From NCBI GenBank assembly GCA_019637875.1, contig JAHBUW010000006.1, positions 124,001 through 188,000 of the forward strand: a stretch of 64,000 bases of DNA. Reading direction: 5' to 3'. The position numbers and the translations under genes are program-made. Positions 43,346 to 53,485 of the stretch are shown in pieces. Position 1 is the first letter of the stretch. The number at the start of each line of letters is the position of its first letter. This stretch comes from Pseudobdellovibrionaceae bacterium. GTDB lineage: Bacteria > Bdellovibrionota > Bdellovibrionia > Bdellovibrionales > Bdellovibrionaceae. The notes under the pieces were generated by a model, which was given only the letters and a program-made list of their open reading frames with translations, did not search any database and was not told where the DNA came from.

Positions 43346-44980
43346 TCATGCCTCCCCCTTGAACCAACGCGGATAACGGCGGCGGAGCTTACGCACGAAG
43401 ATCTCGGACGTATTTTTGAATTCCGAAACCGACATGTAGTAGCTCAAAACCGCGAAAATGATCACGCCCACGGCGATCGTGAACGCCAAGACCAGCATCT
43501 TCATGATGAACGTATCCCCGACCAGATAACGCGAAAACGAATAGCTCTGGAGCCACACGAAGAGCCCCGCCAGCGGCACGCTCCATTTCAGCATCGACCA
43601 CAGAAGCGATGTCCACGGGAAGCTGCCGATCAAGATACGGAACGCGATCAAAAGCAAAATCCAATTCAGCGTCACGCTGATGAGCGTGGACAGGTTCAGG
43701 CCCGTCAGCCCCCACGTTTCCATCAGCATCGGGGCGATGTAGATGTGCAGAAGGAGACAAACCACCGAAACGCCCGCCGGAAGCCAGGTGTTTTTGATGG
43801 CGTAAAAGGCCGGAACGAAAACCCGCACCGAACTCGTGAAGATCATGATGACCGAGTAGACGCGAATCACGCTCGCGACGATTTCGGTTTCAAAGCTGCG
43901 AAACTCGCCGCGCTCAAACAAAAGCTCCACGATGGGCCGGGCCAGGCAAAATAGCCCCACCGCCGCGGGCAAGCAGATGAAGAGGTTCAGACGGAAGTAT
44001 TCATCCGCCGTTTCGATCATCATGGTTTTGCGCTCTTCGCTCCAAAGCCGACTGAGCGTCGGCAGGAGCGCGGTGCCGATCGAGACCGAAACGAGGCTCA
44101 GCGGTAGCTCCATCAGGCGGTCCGCCAGATTCAGGTACGAGATCGGGCCCTCGCCCAGGGAACTTGCGAAGTTCATATTCACCAGAGTCGTGATCTGTAA
44201 AAGCCCCATCCCCAGAAGCCCCGGTCCCATGGCGCGCAAAACCCTGAGGACATCGCGGTTCCAGAAGTTGAATGAAAAGACCGGCAAGTACCCCAGCCGA
44301 TGCAGCGACGGCAGCAAGACCGCCATCTGCAGCGCCCCGCCCACGATCACGCCCCAGCTGAGCGCCTGCCCCGGCCACCCCAGGTAGTGGATGGGGATCA
44401 GGGTCGATGCCACCATGGCGATATTAAAGAACGTCGGCGCCAGCGCGGGCCAGCCGAACTTCCCCAGGGCATTCAAAATCGCCATGAAATAGGCGTAAGT
44501 GCAGACCAAAAAGACGTAGCCAAACATGATCTGACTCATCCGCAGCACCATCTCGCGGCGTTCGGGTTGGGAAAGAAAGGCCTCATCCAGAAGATAAGGC
44601 AGGATCGTCTCGGCGCCGAAAATCCCGGCGGCGGTCAGAGCCGAAATCACGATCAAAAACAGGGTATAGAAGCTGTTCACCAGGTTGCGCGCCCGGGCGC
44701 TGGATTCCATTTGGGCTTCGACGAAGACCGGGATGAAGCTGACCGAAAGGGAGCCCTCCCCCAGCAAACGGCGGAAAATATTGGGAAGTCGGAAGGCCGC
44801 GTACCACGAATCGGTGATCGCCCGGCTGAAAAGAGCGGCAAAAAGGACTTCCCGCACCAAACCCAGCACACGGCTGGTCAGGGTCCCCATCGCCATGAAA
44901 AGGGCTTGGACCACCACGGAGCGCGAAGCATCGTCTTGATTTGGCTTGGTTTTTTGCTGTTGATTCAAAGCATCGGCCAT
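43346..44980 (-). CDS. murJ: Lipid II flippase MurJ
   Basis: Inner-membrane MOP-family flippase that moves lipid II to the periplasm for peptidoglycan synthesis. The 544 residues have about 14 hydrophobic helices and the MurJ N-terminal region SRVLGLVREVLFAALF, followed by DSWYAAFRLPNIFRRLLGEGSLS, well conserved. The short N-terminal extension (about 20 residues) is hydrophilic. It stands alone on the minus strand, divergent from rpsT with a 64-bp gap. Confidence 0.95.
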   Translation of the reverse strand: MADALNQQQKTKPNQDDASRSVVVQALFMAMGTLTSRVLGLVREVLFAALFSRAITDSWYAAFRLPNIFRRLLGEGSLSVSFIPVFVEAQMESSARARNLVNSFYTLFLIVISALTAAGIFGAETILPYLLDEAFLSQPERREMVLRMSQIMFGYVFLVCTYAYFMAILNALGKFGWPALAPTFFNIAMVASTLIPIHYLGWPGQALSWGVIVGGALQMAVLLPSLHRLGYLPVFSFNFWNRDVLRVLRAMGPGLLGMGLLQITTLVNMNFASSLGEGPISYLNLADRLMELPLSLVSVSIGTALLPTLSRLWSEERKTMMIETADEYFRLNLFICLPAAVGLFCLARPIVELLFERGEFRSFETEIVASVIRVYSVIMIFTSSVRVFVPAFYAIKNTWLPAGVSVVCLLLHIYIAPMLMETWGLTGLNLSTLISVTLNWILLLIAFRILIGSFPWTSLLWSMLKWSVPLAGLFVWLQSYSFSRYLVGDTFIMKMLVLAFTIAVGVIIFAVLSYYMSVSEFKNTSEIFVRKLRRRYPRWFKGEA

Positions 44981-45044
44981 GCTACGAAACCACTCCTCGA
45001 AGCTGTCTATTCAAGCATTCAAAGTGTCCTTTAGGAGGTCTCAC

Positions 45045-45320
45045 TTGGCAAATCATAAGTCCTCAGAGAAACGCGCTCGTCAAACGATCAAACGTGCCGC
45101 TCGCAATTCGCAAGCTCGCAAAGGTGTGAAGACCGTCGAAAAGACCCTGACCACCGCCATCGCCGCAAAGTCGAAAGACGTTGAGCAAGCCCTCCGCGAT
45201 TTCACCGCGAAGATCATGGCTTCGGTCAACAAAGGCGTGATCAAGAAAGAAACCGCTTCGCGCAAAATCAGCCGTATTTCGAAGCGCATTTCGAAAATGG
45301 CCGCAGAAGCGACCAAGTAA
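45045..45320 (+). CDS. rpsT: Small-subunit ribosomal protein S20
   Basis: Primary 16S rRNA-binding protein of the 30S subunit. The 91-residue sequence begins (M)ANHKSSEKRARQTIKR, the standard S20 N-terminus, and is rich in Lys, Arg and Ala. The start is a TTG at 45045 with AGGAGG six bases upstream, a strong site that makes up for the weak codon. The frame is open upstream, but nothing there is S20-like. A terminator follows. A TTG start is common for rpsT in other bacteria, where it takes part in autoregulation. Confidence 0.96.
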   Translation: MANHKSSEKRARQTIKRAARNSQARKGVKTVEKTLTTAIAAKSKDVEQALRDFTAKIMASVNKGVIKKETASRKISRISKRISKMAAEATK

Positions 45321-45356
45321 GAAGACTCTTTCGTTCCGTTTTTGAATGGACAGTCG

Positions 45357-45389
45357 AAGAACCGCCGGCGTTGCTGGCGGTTTTCTTTT
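45357..45389 (+). terminator. Rho-independent terminator of rpsT
   Basis: AACCGCCGGC (45360-45369) pairs with GCTGGCGGTT (45373-45382) around a three-base loop (one G-U pair), followed by TTCTTTT. It lies 40 bp after the rpsT stop. Confidence 0.85.
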
Positions 45390-45416
45390 GAGCACGGCCT
45401 CAGCCGCCAGAGTCTG

Positions 45417-45436
45417 GGCGCGGCCTAGGCCGCGCC
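45417..45436. repeat. 20-bp perfect palindrome spanning a stop codon
   Basis: GGCGCGGCCTAGGCCGCGCC equals its reverse complement and can fold as an 8-bp stem with a CTAG loop. The stop codon of the minus-strand TPR gene (45427-45425) sits at its centre. No T-run follows, so termination, if any, would be Rho-dependent; it may instead protect the 3' end of the mRNA. Confidence 0.7.
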
Positions 45437-46225
45437 GGCCTTCAGCATCTCGAGATTGCGCCAGGCTTCTTCGATGTGGTCGGGGCTTTCGATGTACTCG
45501 GCGATGGCGAGTTGGCGTTGGAACCACTCCATCGCTTTTTCGCGGTCCCCCCGCTCGACGCACAGGGCGCCCAATTGAAATAAAAATTCGAAGGCCTGCT
45601 CAGGGAGCTGCGCGCAGATCTCGTAGCCCCGCTCCAGATAAGCCAGTGCCGAGGCGAAGTCCCCCGTGTCGAAAGTGTTCGCCGCCAGGTTGGTGAGCAC
45701 CGACGCCAAAGTGGGATCCATCGGCCCGAAGAAGGCCTCGGCCCGCAACAGAAGCCCGCGGTTGACCTCGAGCGCCTCTTCGCTGCGACCCGCATGATGC
45801 AAGCAGTAGCCGATCTTTTCGAGCGTCCCCAGTTTCGCGTCGGACTCTTCCGGCGATTGCAAATTCAAGGCATTGAGCGTGCGCTCATAGTACGGGATCG
45901 CGTCTTCGAAATGGTCCAGCCGCAAACAACACTCGCCCATGCGGTAAGGGAACATCAAAGTCGCATTGGGCGACAGATGCCGGATCTCGGGAAAAGCCGT
46001 CAGGGCCCGGTAGCCGTAATCGAAAGCCTCTTCGAAACGGTCGATCTTATAGTTCACCAAATGGATCAAATGCAAACAGCGCTGATGATCGCGCGCTTCC
46101 GCCCCGTCGGCGTGAAGAGATTCGAGTACCGTCGCGAGTTCGACCAGCGTTTCTTGGGCACTGAATCGCGCGCCGGCGTCGAGGATCAGGGCCTCTAGTC
46201 CTTCGAGCTTCGCCATCGTGGTCAT
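45425..46225 (-). CDS. Cytoplasmic TPR protein
   Basis: A 266-residue helical protein with four to five tetratricopeptide repeats (for example ALTAFPEIRH, ECCLRLDHFEDAIPYYERTL, YCLHHAGRSEEALEVNRGLL, then GDFASALAYLERGYEIC and GDREKAMEWFQRQLAIAEY). No signal peptide or TM helix; a protein-interaction scaffold. It starts 5 bp after the PilZ-type gene and ends the lptE-holA-PilZ-TPR series. Its partner may be the PilZ protein; this is inferred from position only. Confidence 0.8.
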   Translation of the reverse strand: MTTMAKLEGLEALILDAGARFSAQETLVELATVLESLHADGAEARDHQRCLHLIHLVNYKIDRFEEAFDYGYRALTAFPEIRHLSPNATLMFPYRMGECCLRLDHFEDAIPYYERTLNALNLQSPEESDAKLGTLEKIGYCLHHAGRSEEALEVNRGLLLRAEAFFGPMDPTLASVLTNLAANTFDTGDFASALAYLERGYEICAQLPEQAFEFLFQLGALCVERGDREKAMEWFQRQLAIAEYIESPDHIEEAWRNLEMLKAGAA

Positions 46226-46230
46226 GACGA

Positions 46231-46587
46231 TTAAACTTCGCTTTCGGCGCGGTTGGTGACGAAGTTGCGGATCTCGCGTTTGCGCTCGAAAACCAGATTC
46301 TCGAAAGCGCAGCCGTAGACGACCTCGCCGGGATGCGTGTCGGCCAGCACTTCGGTATTCCGAATTTCGGCGCGGACGCTGATGAACTCCCCTTCAGGAA
46401 CCTGGAAATTCAAGACGACCAGTGCGCCCATCCGGATGACCTTTTCCGAGCGGAAGGAAAGCCCGCCCTCACCGATTTCAAAACCGGTGGTCATGAAGTA
46501 CTTGCCGCCCGATAAAACGCCGATGGAGCGTTTGAAGCGACGACGGGGGAACTTGCGGCGGTAGATGTGCGCGTTCGTGTTTTCCAT
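46231..46587 (-). CDS. PilZ-like domain protein, partly degenerate
   Basis: A 118-residue single-domain protein. The arginine-rich loop RRKFPRRRFKR resembles the first cyclic di-GMP motif RxxxR, but the second motif, (D/N)xSxxG, reads EIGEGG, with Asp/Asn and Ser missing. The beta-rich fold (GVLSGGKYF, ALVVLNFQVP, ISVRAEI, YGCAFENL) fits PilZ. It may therefore be a non-binding PilZ relative, or bind the nucleotide differently. It lies 39 bp after holA and 5 bp before the TPR gene. Confidence 0.75.
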   Translation of the reverse strand: MENTNAHIYRRKFPRRRFKRSIGVLSGGKYFMTTGFEIGEGGLSFRSEKVIRMGALVVLNFQVPEGEFISVRAEIRNTEVLADTHPGEVVYGCAFENLVFERKREIRNFVTNRAESEV

Positions 46588-46626
46588 GTCTTACGGATCG
46601 GAAATTCCCGAACGAAAGATGAGGAC

Positions 46627-47730
46627 TTACGACAAAAGCGAGAGCGTGCTGGGGACGGGTTTCGACTCGACCGAGGTCTGGTGAAGCTCGCAGATTTTCG
46701 AAACCATGTTTTCGATCCAGATCGCCGAGGAAAACGGCGAACTTTTGAGCGCCTTTTCGGTTTCGGACAGAATCAAAAGCACGTTCTCGACTTTGCGCAC
46801 GGACCACATCCGCGCCTGACGGACGTAGTCCCCCAGAAAGTAGGACGGGACCTGGGCGTGGGTAGCGAGCTTCTGTCCGGCCAGACCTTGCGCCTCGCCC
46901 AAACGAACCATCAGCAGAATGCGGAAATGGCGCGCGGCGAGCGCGATGATGCCCAGTTCACTTTGCCCCTGATCGAGCAAATTCACGGCCTGCAAAAGCG
47001 CGCTCGGCCGGTCGCCGGTCGCCAAAATTTCGCAGAACTCGAAAACGTTCTCTTCGCGCAGACGCGACACGCACTGGGCGACATCCTCGCGGCGAACTTC
47101 GTTACGGTCACCGATGAAGCTGCGCAGTTTCTGCACTTCGCGCTCGATCTCGACCAGCTGCGAACCCACCAAACGGTGGAACAGCTGTAGTCCCTCTTCG
47201 TTGAACTGCATCCCGTGGGCTTTCGCGATGTGCTGAATCCAACCGGGAACTTGGTTTTCGTAGGGCTTTTTGAACTCGACGCTGACCGCGCTTTCCAGAA
47301 GTTTCTGGTGCGTCTTCTTCCGGCGATCGAGTTTGCTGGCCGTCATCATCAGCACCGTCGTATCGACAGGGTTTTCAATGAGGGGACGGAGCGTTTCCCA
47401 TTCGTCCTCGCGGAAGTCATTCACTTCGCGCACGAGCACCACTCGGCGCGAGGCCATCATGGGGAGCGTCTCGACTTCGTCACGAATGGCGCCGACGTCG
47501 GCGTCCGCGGCCAGATAGGAATTCCAGTTGAAATCGGCCGCGCCGCCGTGAAGGGCGCAGACTTTCAAATACTGCACGGCTTGATTCAGAAGATAGGGCT
47601 CATCGCCGAAAAACAGATACAGAGGTTTGAAACTTTGATCTTCCACGGCCGCTTCGACCTGCTGGTAGAACTGTTGGGGCTCCACCTGCGAGGACGCTTT
47701 CGCGTTTTTCTTATCGGCCTTGAAACTCAT
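46627..47730 (-). CDS. holA: DNA polymerase III delta subunit HolA
   Basis: Clamp-loader subunit that opens the beta sliding clamp. The 367 residues follow the HolA pattern: LYLFFGDEPYLLNQAVQYL at the N-terminus, MMASRRVVLVREVNDF, and a helical C-terminal domain with FEFCEILATGDRPSALLQAVNLL. The ATG at 47730 overlaps the lptE stop by one base (TGATG) with GGAG eight bases upstream; the TTG three bases earlier is rejected. The lptE-holA pairing is the same as in E. coli. Confidence 0.93.
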   Translation of the reverse strand: MSFKADKKNAKASSQVEPQQFYQQVEAAVEDQSFKPLYLFFGDEPYLLNQAVQYLKVCALHGGAADFNWNSYLAADADVGAIRDEVETLPMMASRRVVLVREVNDFREDEWETLRPLIENPVDTTVLMMTASKLDRRKKTHQKLLESAVSVEFKKPYENQVPGWIQHIAKAHGMQFNEEGLQLFHRLVGSQLVEIEREVQKLRSFIGDRNEVRREDVAQCVSRLREENVFEFCEILATGDRPSALLQAVNLLDQGQSELGIIALAARHFRILLMVRLGEAQGLAGQKLATHAQVPSYFLGDYVRQARMWSVRKVENVLLILSETEKALKSSPFSSAIWIENMVSKICELHQTSVESKPVPSTLSLLS

Positions 47731-48359
47731 CAAAAATTCTCCGACATCCGGTCGTGGGCCTCCGACATCAAGTCACTGGCCATGTTTTCAATGTTTTGCC
47801 GTCTGGCCGAAAGATTGTAAAGTGGATTCACCGTGTTAACTCCGGCCTGCAGAACCTGCGGTGCCACGTAAGTGCGCTCCCCCTGGAAGCTTCCGCTCCA
47901 CAATTCGGCATTGTCGGACTTGCGTTTCAAAGCCACCCGCACGACGAGCAGCACCCGGTATTCCGACGCCAGCACGGAACCCTTCGGAAATTTGTCGCCG
48001 CCTTGGATACCGCCGGGCTGGTAGATCACGCTTTGAATTTCACCTTCGACTTCGGCCTCGGCGTATTCGGGCGAAACGACCCGCGCGCTGCGCGAACGTT
48101 CGAACTCCTGCACGAGCGCGTTGGTGAATCCCACCTCGATACCGACCTCTTGGGTTTTATTTTTGAAGATCGGGATATGGATCTGCGTATAGCCCCCCGG
48201 AAGGGAGCGATCGGGGCCGCCCGTCCGGTAAGCGCAGCCCGACAGTGCGACTGACGATGCGATGAGCCCCACCAACGCAATCACGCGCACGGCTGCGATC
48301 AATGCTTTGATGACAGCGGGAAGGCGGCTCGGGTAAATTTGCGTCAAGCGCATCTGCAT
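47730..48359 (-). CDS. lptE: LPS-assembly lipoprotein LptE
   Basis: Outer-membrane lipoprotein that plugs the LptD barrel in LPS export. The protein (about 209 residues) has a signal sequence (IALVGLIASSVALSGC) with lipobox LSGC, then CAYRTGG, a block from SLPGGYTQI to IPIFKNKTQEVGIEVGFTNAL, the usual LptE beginning. Frames are open upstream to 48476, but only the ATGs at 48359 and 48353 leave room for the divergent aminotransferase gene; 48359 is chosen without a clear ribosome site. Confidence 0.87.
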   Translation of the reverse strand: MQMRLTQIYPSRLPAVIKALIAAVRVIALVGLIASSVALSGCAYRTGGPDRSLPGGYTQIHIPIFKNKTQEVGIEVGFTNALVQEFERSRSARVVSPEYAEAEVEGEIQSVIYQPGGIQGGDKFPKGSVLASEYRVLLVVRVALKRKSDNAELWSGSFQGERTYVAPQVLQAGVNTVNPLYNLSARRQNIENMASDLMSEAHDRMSENF

Positions 48360-48389
48360 GAAAGCAACTCTAGAGCCAGAAGGATGACG

Positions 48390-49532
48390 ATGCAAGCCTA
48401 CAACGTACTCGCCCCCGGGCCCGTCAATTTGCATCCGGATGTGGAAAAGATCTTGGCCGCGCCCATGATCCATCACCGTACGCCCGAATTCGACGCCATC
48501 CTGAAACGCGTGCTCTCACGACTGCAAAACCTCTTCGAAACCGCAGAGCCTTGCTACGTGCTGACCGCCACGGGCTCGGGCGGCATGGAATGCCTGCTGG
48601 TCAACGTTCTACATCCGGGGGACGAGGTGCTCGCCATCGACTCGGGCAAATTCGGCGAACGTTGGGCCGAAATGGCCGAGGTCTTCGGCGGCCGCGTGCA
48701 CCGGCTGAAAGTGCCGTGGGGTGAACCCGTGAAGGTCGCCGACGTTCAAGAGATGCTCACCAAAAATCCCGGCATCCGCGCCGTTCTCTGCCAGGCGTGC
48801 GAGACCTCCACCGCCGTCGCGCATCCCATCCGCGAACTCGCGGCCTTGATCCGCACGCGCCCCGAAACCCTTTTTCTGGTGGACGGAATCACGGGACTGG
48901 GCGCCTTCCCGCTCCCCATGGATGAATGGGGACTCGACGGTTTGGTCGGCGGCTCGCAAAAAGCGCTGATGCTGCCCACGGGCCTTGCGGTCTTGAGCTT
49001 TTCGAAAAAGGCGTGGGCGCGCATCGAGAAAAACCCCACGCCCCGCTACTACTTCGACTTGCGCCGTGAACGTGCGGCCAATCAAAAAGGCGAAACCTTC
49101 TTCAGCTCCAACGTCACCCTGATCCGCGCGCTCGACGTGGTGCTGGATAAAATCACCGCGCAAGGACTGCCCGCCCTCTTCCAAGAGATCCGTCAGCGCG
49201 CGGACTTCACCCGGACCTTCGCGCCGCGCTTGGGGCTCACACTTTATGCCCCTACCGCGCCCTCGGACTCGGTGACGGCCCTAAAAGTGCCCGCCGGAGT
49301 CGACTCGCAGAAGCTGCGCGGTTGGCTTGAGGAGACGTACAAAACCACGATCATGGGCGGACAGGATCAAGCGAAGGGCAAGATCATCCGCATCGGGCAC
49401 ATGGGCTACATCCGTCCCGAACAGATGATCACGTTGATGTTGAACCTGGCGGAAGGCTTGAAACACTTTGGCGCGACGACCCCCAGCGATCTCGCGGCAC
49501 TTGAGCGCGAGATGCGCGGATTCTGGAAATAA
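48390..49532 (+). CDS. Class V aminotransferase (serine-pyruvate / alanine-glyoxylate type)
   Basis: PLP-dependent enzyme of 380 residues. The N-terminus (LAPGPVNLHPDV) and the PLP lysine in GGSQKALMLP (K191), with the VDGITGLGAFPL Asp upstream, match the serine-pyruvate/alanine-glyoxylate aminotransferase group, which also includes phosphoserine aminotransferases of some lineages. The ATG at 48390 has AAGGA five bases upstream; the one at 48384 lies directly on it. The following dehydrogenase gene, 5 bp on, suggests a joint role, possibly serine synthesis from 3-phosphoglycerate or glyoxylate/hydroxypyruvate metabolism. Confidence 0.87.
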   Translation: MQAYNVLAPGPVNLHPDVEKILAAPMIHHRTPEFDAILKRVLSRLQNLFETAEPCYVLTATGSGGMECLLVNVLHPGDEVLAIDSGKFGERWAEMAEVFGGRVHRLKVPWGEPVKVADVQEMLTKNPGIRAVLCQACETSTAVAHPIRELAALIRTRPETLFLVDGITGLGAFPLPMDEWGLDGLVGGSQKALMLPTGLAVLSFSKKAWARIEKNPTPRYYFDLRRERAANQKGETFFSSNVTLIRALDVVLDKITAQGLPALFQEIRQRADFTRTFAPRLGLTLYAPTAPSDSVTALKVPAGVDSQKLRGWLEETYKTTIMGGQDQAKGKIIRIGHMGYIRPEQMITLMLNLAEGLKHFGATTPSDLAALEREMRGFWK

Positions 49533-49537
49533 AGCTC

Positions 49538-50512
49538 ATGGAGAAAAAGAAAATCCTCGTCACCGACCGCCTGTCCCCCGAAGCCCTTTTGATGCTGCAA
49601 GGGCAGGACTTCGTGCAGGTCGAAAAAACCAAATCCCATGACATCTCGGCGGAAGAGATCGCGGGCGCACACGCGCTCTTGATCCGCTCGCGGACCAAAG
49701 TGGACGAGCGGCTTCTCTTGCAAGCGAAAAACCTGCAGGTCATCGTGACCGCGACCACCGGCTTTGACCACATCGACTTCGACGCCTGCGAAAAATGGGG
49801 CGTGACCGCCATGAATTGCCCATGGGCGAACGTCCCCACGACGGCGCAGCTGACCTGGGCGCTCGTGCTGGCCTGCGTGCACAAGGTCAATGCGGGACAC
49901 GCGATGATCAGGGGCGGACTGTGGGACCGCCACCTTCTGCAGTCCATGGAGCTTGCGGGCAAAACCTACGGTATCGTGGGGCTGGGACGCATCGGCTCGA
50001 AAGTCGCGCAGCTGGCGGAAGCCTTCGGCATGCACGTCGTCGCCTACGATCCTTACTGCGAAGACAAAAACTTCACCGAGGTGGACGCGGAAAGGGTCTC
50101 GTTCGAAGAGTGTTTGAAACGCGCCGACGTCCTGAGCTTCCACGTGCCTTTGACGAAGTCGACTCACCACATGCTGAACCGCTCACACTTCGAGTACATC
50201 CACCGCGGCGCCATCGTCGTGAACACTTCGCGCGGCTCGGTCATCAACGAACCCGATCTCGCCGAGGCCATCGAGAAGGGCTGGGTGTTGGCCGCGGGCC
50301 TTGACGTCTTCGAAAAAGAGCCCCTGCCGCGGACCTCGCTTCTGTTGAAAATGCCCCAGATCGTGATGACCCCCCACGTGGGCGCCAACTCCCGCGAAGC
50401 CTTCGAGAAGGCCTCGGAGCAGGCCGCGCTGAAAATTTTAGCGTTTTTCCGCAACGGTTCGACCTCGGATGTCCTTCCGCCGAAGCGCTATCCTGAAAAT
50501 CCGTGGACTTAG
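49538..50512 (+). CDS. D-2-hydroxyacid dehydrogenase, SerA-like without ACT domain
   Basis: NAD-dependent dehydrogenase of 324 residues. The nucleotide-binding GLGRIG (148-153) follows NVPTTAQLTWALVLA; the catalytic Arg (NTSRG, R232), Glu (near 261) and His (TPHVGA, H280) are present. It resembles 3-phosphoglycerate dehydrogenase (SerA), glycerate or hydroxypyruvate reductases; the C-terminal ACT regulatory domain of many SerA proteins is missing. With the aminotransferase 5 bp upstream it could form the first two steps of phosphoserine synthesis; a phosphatase (SerB) is not in the window. Confidence 0.85.
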   Translation: MEKKKILVTDRLSPEALLMLQGQDFVQVEKTKSHDISAEEIAGAHALLIRSRTKVDERLLLQAKNLQVIVTATTGFDHIDFDACEKWGVTAMNCPWANVPTTAQLTWALVLACVHKVNAGHAMIRGGLWDRHLLQSMELAGKTYGIVGLGRIGSKVAQLAEAFGMHVVAYDPYCEDKNFTEVDAERVSFEECLKRADVLSFHVPLTKSTHHMLNRSHFEYIHRGAIVVNTSRGSVINEPDLAEAIEKGWVLAAGLDVFEKEPLPRTSLLLKMPQIVMTPHVGANSREAFEKASEQAALKILAFFRNGSTSDVLPPKRYPENPWT

Positions 50513-50534
50513 GGACAATTACGCAGTTTGTTAG

Positions 50535-51920
<1,386 letters not shown>

Positions 51921-52184
51921 TTATTCGGTTTGCGAGTCCATCGCCTGGTTCATATCCTGGCGATTGGCCTCGACCCGCGCCTTTTGCACGTCGGCCTTCG
52001 CGCGGCCGATCGCCTCCGGAGGCGCGTCCCGTTTCAGCTCTTTTTTCAGTTTTTTCTGATGAAGTTCGACTTGATCGTGAGTCGTTTGTTGCTCCGGCGT
52101 GACCGGATCCACACCCGTCGCGCGGGTCTGACCGTAAACGGGAGTCGCGCCCAGCAAGATCGTCGCAAGTAGTAAGCGAGTCAT
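51921..52184 (-). CDS. Small exported charged protein
   Basis: An 87-residue exported protein: signal peptide (MTRLLLATILLGATPVYG, cut before Q) and a short mature part rich in Gln, Lys, Glu and Asp, likely helical. The ATG at 52184 has GGAGG five bases upstream. I recognise no family. Confidence 0.7.
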   Translation of the reverse strand: MTRLLLATILLGATPVYGQTRATGVDPVTPEQQTTHDQVELHQKKLKKELKRDAPPEAIGRAKADVQKARVEANRQDMNQAMDSQTE

Positions 52185-52238
52185 CACCACCTCCGAGCCT
52201 CTAGACTCGCAAAGGTCGTGCCGATGAAAGAGCGGGAA

Positions 52239-52463
52239 TTACGTCCCAGGATCCTTCGTTTTGTAACCGAAGCCGTGTTTATCGAGATGCGCGGCATCCG
52301 TCGTATCCACGGAGCCCTCTTCGTGGCTTTTTTCGATGGATTTGGCGACCTTGCCGGTAATTCCAACCCACTCGGGAAGGAAGACCATGAACAGCACGTA
52401 AACGAGCACCGAGGCCACGAAAACCCCGAAACAAGCGATCAGCACTAACGTTCCCGTATCCAT
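52239..52463 (-). CDS. Small single-pass membrane protein
   Basis: A 74-residue protein with one TM helix (about 5-30, TLVLIACFGVFVASVLVYVL) and a charged C-terminal tail of about 40 residues (THGFGY-type ending DKHGFGYKTKD). The start is the ATG at 52463, preceded by AAGGGAG. The frame is open to 52538, but that stretch has no ribosome site. No family is recognised; it is close to, and on the same strand as, the small exported protein. Confidence 0.65.
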   Translation of the reverse strand: MDTGTLVLIACFGVFVASVLVYVLFMVFLPEWVGITGKVAKSIEKSHEEGSVDTTDAAHLDKHGFGYKTKDPGT

Positions 52464-52577
52464 TTTGGCTCCCTTCCTTTGGAATTCTAAGTGATCCCGC
52501 GCCCAAACGCCAGAGACGGACTTCCATTTGACTAGCACAAACTTCCCGTAAGGTGGCTTTCATGGCAGACTGGCCAC

Positions 52578-53444
52578 ATGAAACGCAACCTCCGCATTCA
52601 TCACAATCTGAGCGAGCTGGGGCTAGAGAAGATCTCGCCCGGCGAAATCCGCGTCGAAGCGCTGGAGCGACGTTTCGAACCGCGCGTCCCCTTTCCGCAT
52701 CGCCACGCTTTCGTGCAGCTCTGCTGGATTTCGCGGGGGCGCGGCTGGCACGAGATCGATTTCGTCCGGTATCCCGTCGCACGCCACACGCTTTTCGTCA
52801 TGAAACCGGGACAAGTGCACGATTGGAAAATGTCGCGCGACACGCGCGGCGTGCTCGTGGAGTTCGACGCCGGCGCCTTCGCGAGCGACCCGCGCGCCGA
52901 CCTTTTGGCCGCGATCCTGCGCGCCCCCGACCGCCTGATGATCGCGGATCCGGCGCGACTGGATGAACTTCTCGACCTGATGCGAACCGAGTTCGCGCGC
53001 AAAGAGGCCTACTACGAACTGGCGCTCGAAGCCGAGCTGCGAGCGCTCCTGATCTTCATCGCCCGCGAGGCCCCCGCTCCCACTCGCGCCGCCGCCGGAA
53101 ACGACCTTGCGCGGAAGTTTCAAGCACTGGTGGAAAAAAACTATGCCGTCGAACATCGGGTGGAAGATTACGCCCGCCGGCTGGGGCTGACCGCCAAAGC
53201 CCTGACCATGCGGCTCACGCGAACGCTGCGCCAATCGCCGCGCAAGATCATCCAAGACCGCGTCTTACTTGAGGCGAAGCGACTACTTACTTTGACGGAT
53301 CTCAGCGTCGGCGAGGTGGCCCGCGAGCTGGGCCTTGAAGACGCGAACTATTTCACGCGGCTGTTCCGTGCGAAGCTCAACCTGACCCCGTCGGAGTTCC
53401 GTGCGCGACACCGCTACGCCATGGGAATCGCGAAGCAGAACTGA
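52578..53444 (+). CDS. AraC-family transcriptional regulator
   Basis: A 288-residue regulator: an N-terminal cupin-like sensor part (about 25-130, with HRHAFVQLCWISRGRGWHE and MKPGQVHDW) and a C-terminal double helix-turn-helix (about 190-285, ending with VARELGLEDANYFTRLFRAK and LTPSEFRARHR). The ligand is unknown. It may control the convergent hydrolase gene 41 bp downstream, or a target elsewhere. The ATG at 52578 is the likely start. Confidence 0.88.
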   Translation: MKRNLRIHHNLSELGLEKISPGEIRVEALERRFEPRVPFPHRHAFVQLCWISRGRGWHEIDFVRYPVARHTLFVMKPGQVHDWKMSRDTRGVLVEFDAGAFASDPRADLLAAILRAPDRLMIADPARLDELLDLMRTEFARKEAYYELALEAELRALLIFIAREAPAPTRAAAGNDLARKFQALVEKNYAVEHRVEDYARRLGLTAKALTMRLTRTLRQSPRKIIQDRVLLEAKRLLTLTDLSVGEVARELGLEDANYFTRLFRAKLNLTPSEFRARHRYAMGIAKQN

Positions 53445-53485
53445 CCGATGCCGCCCGTCGACTGCCAGTAGATGACCGATTTTTC

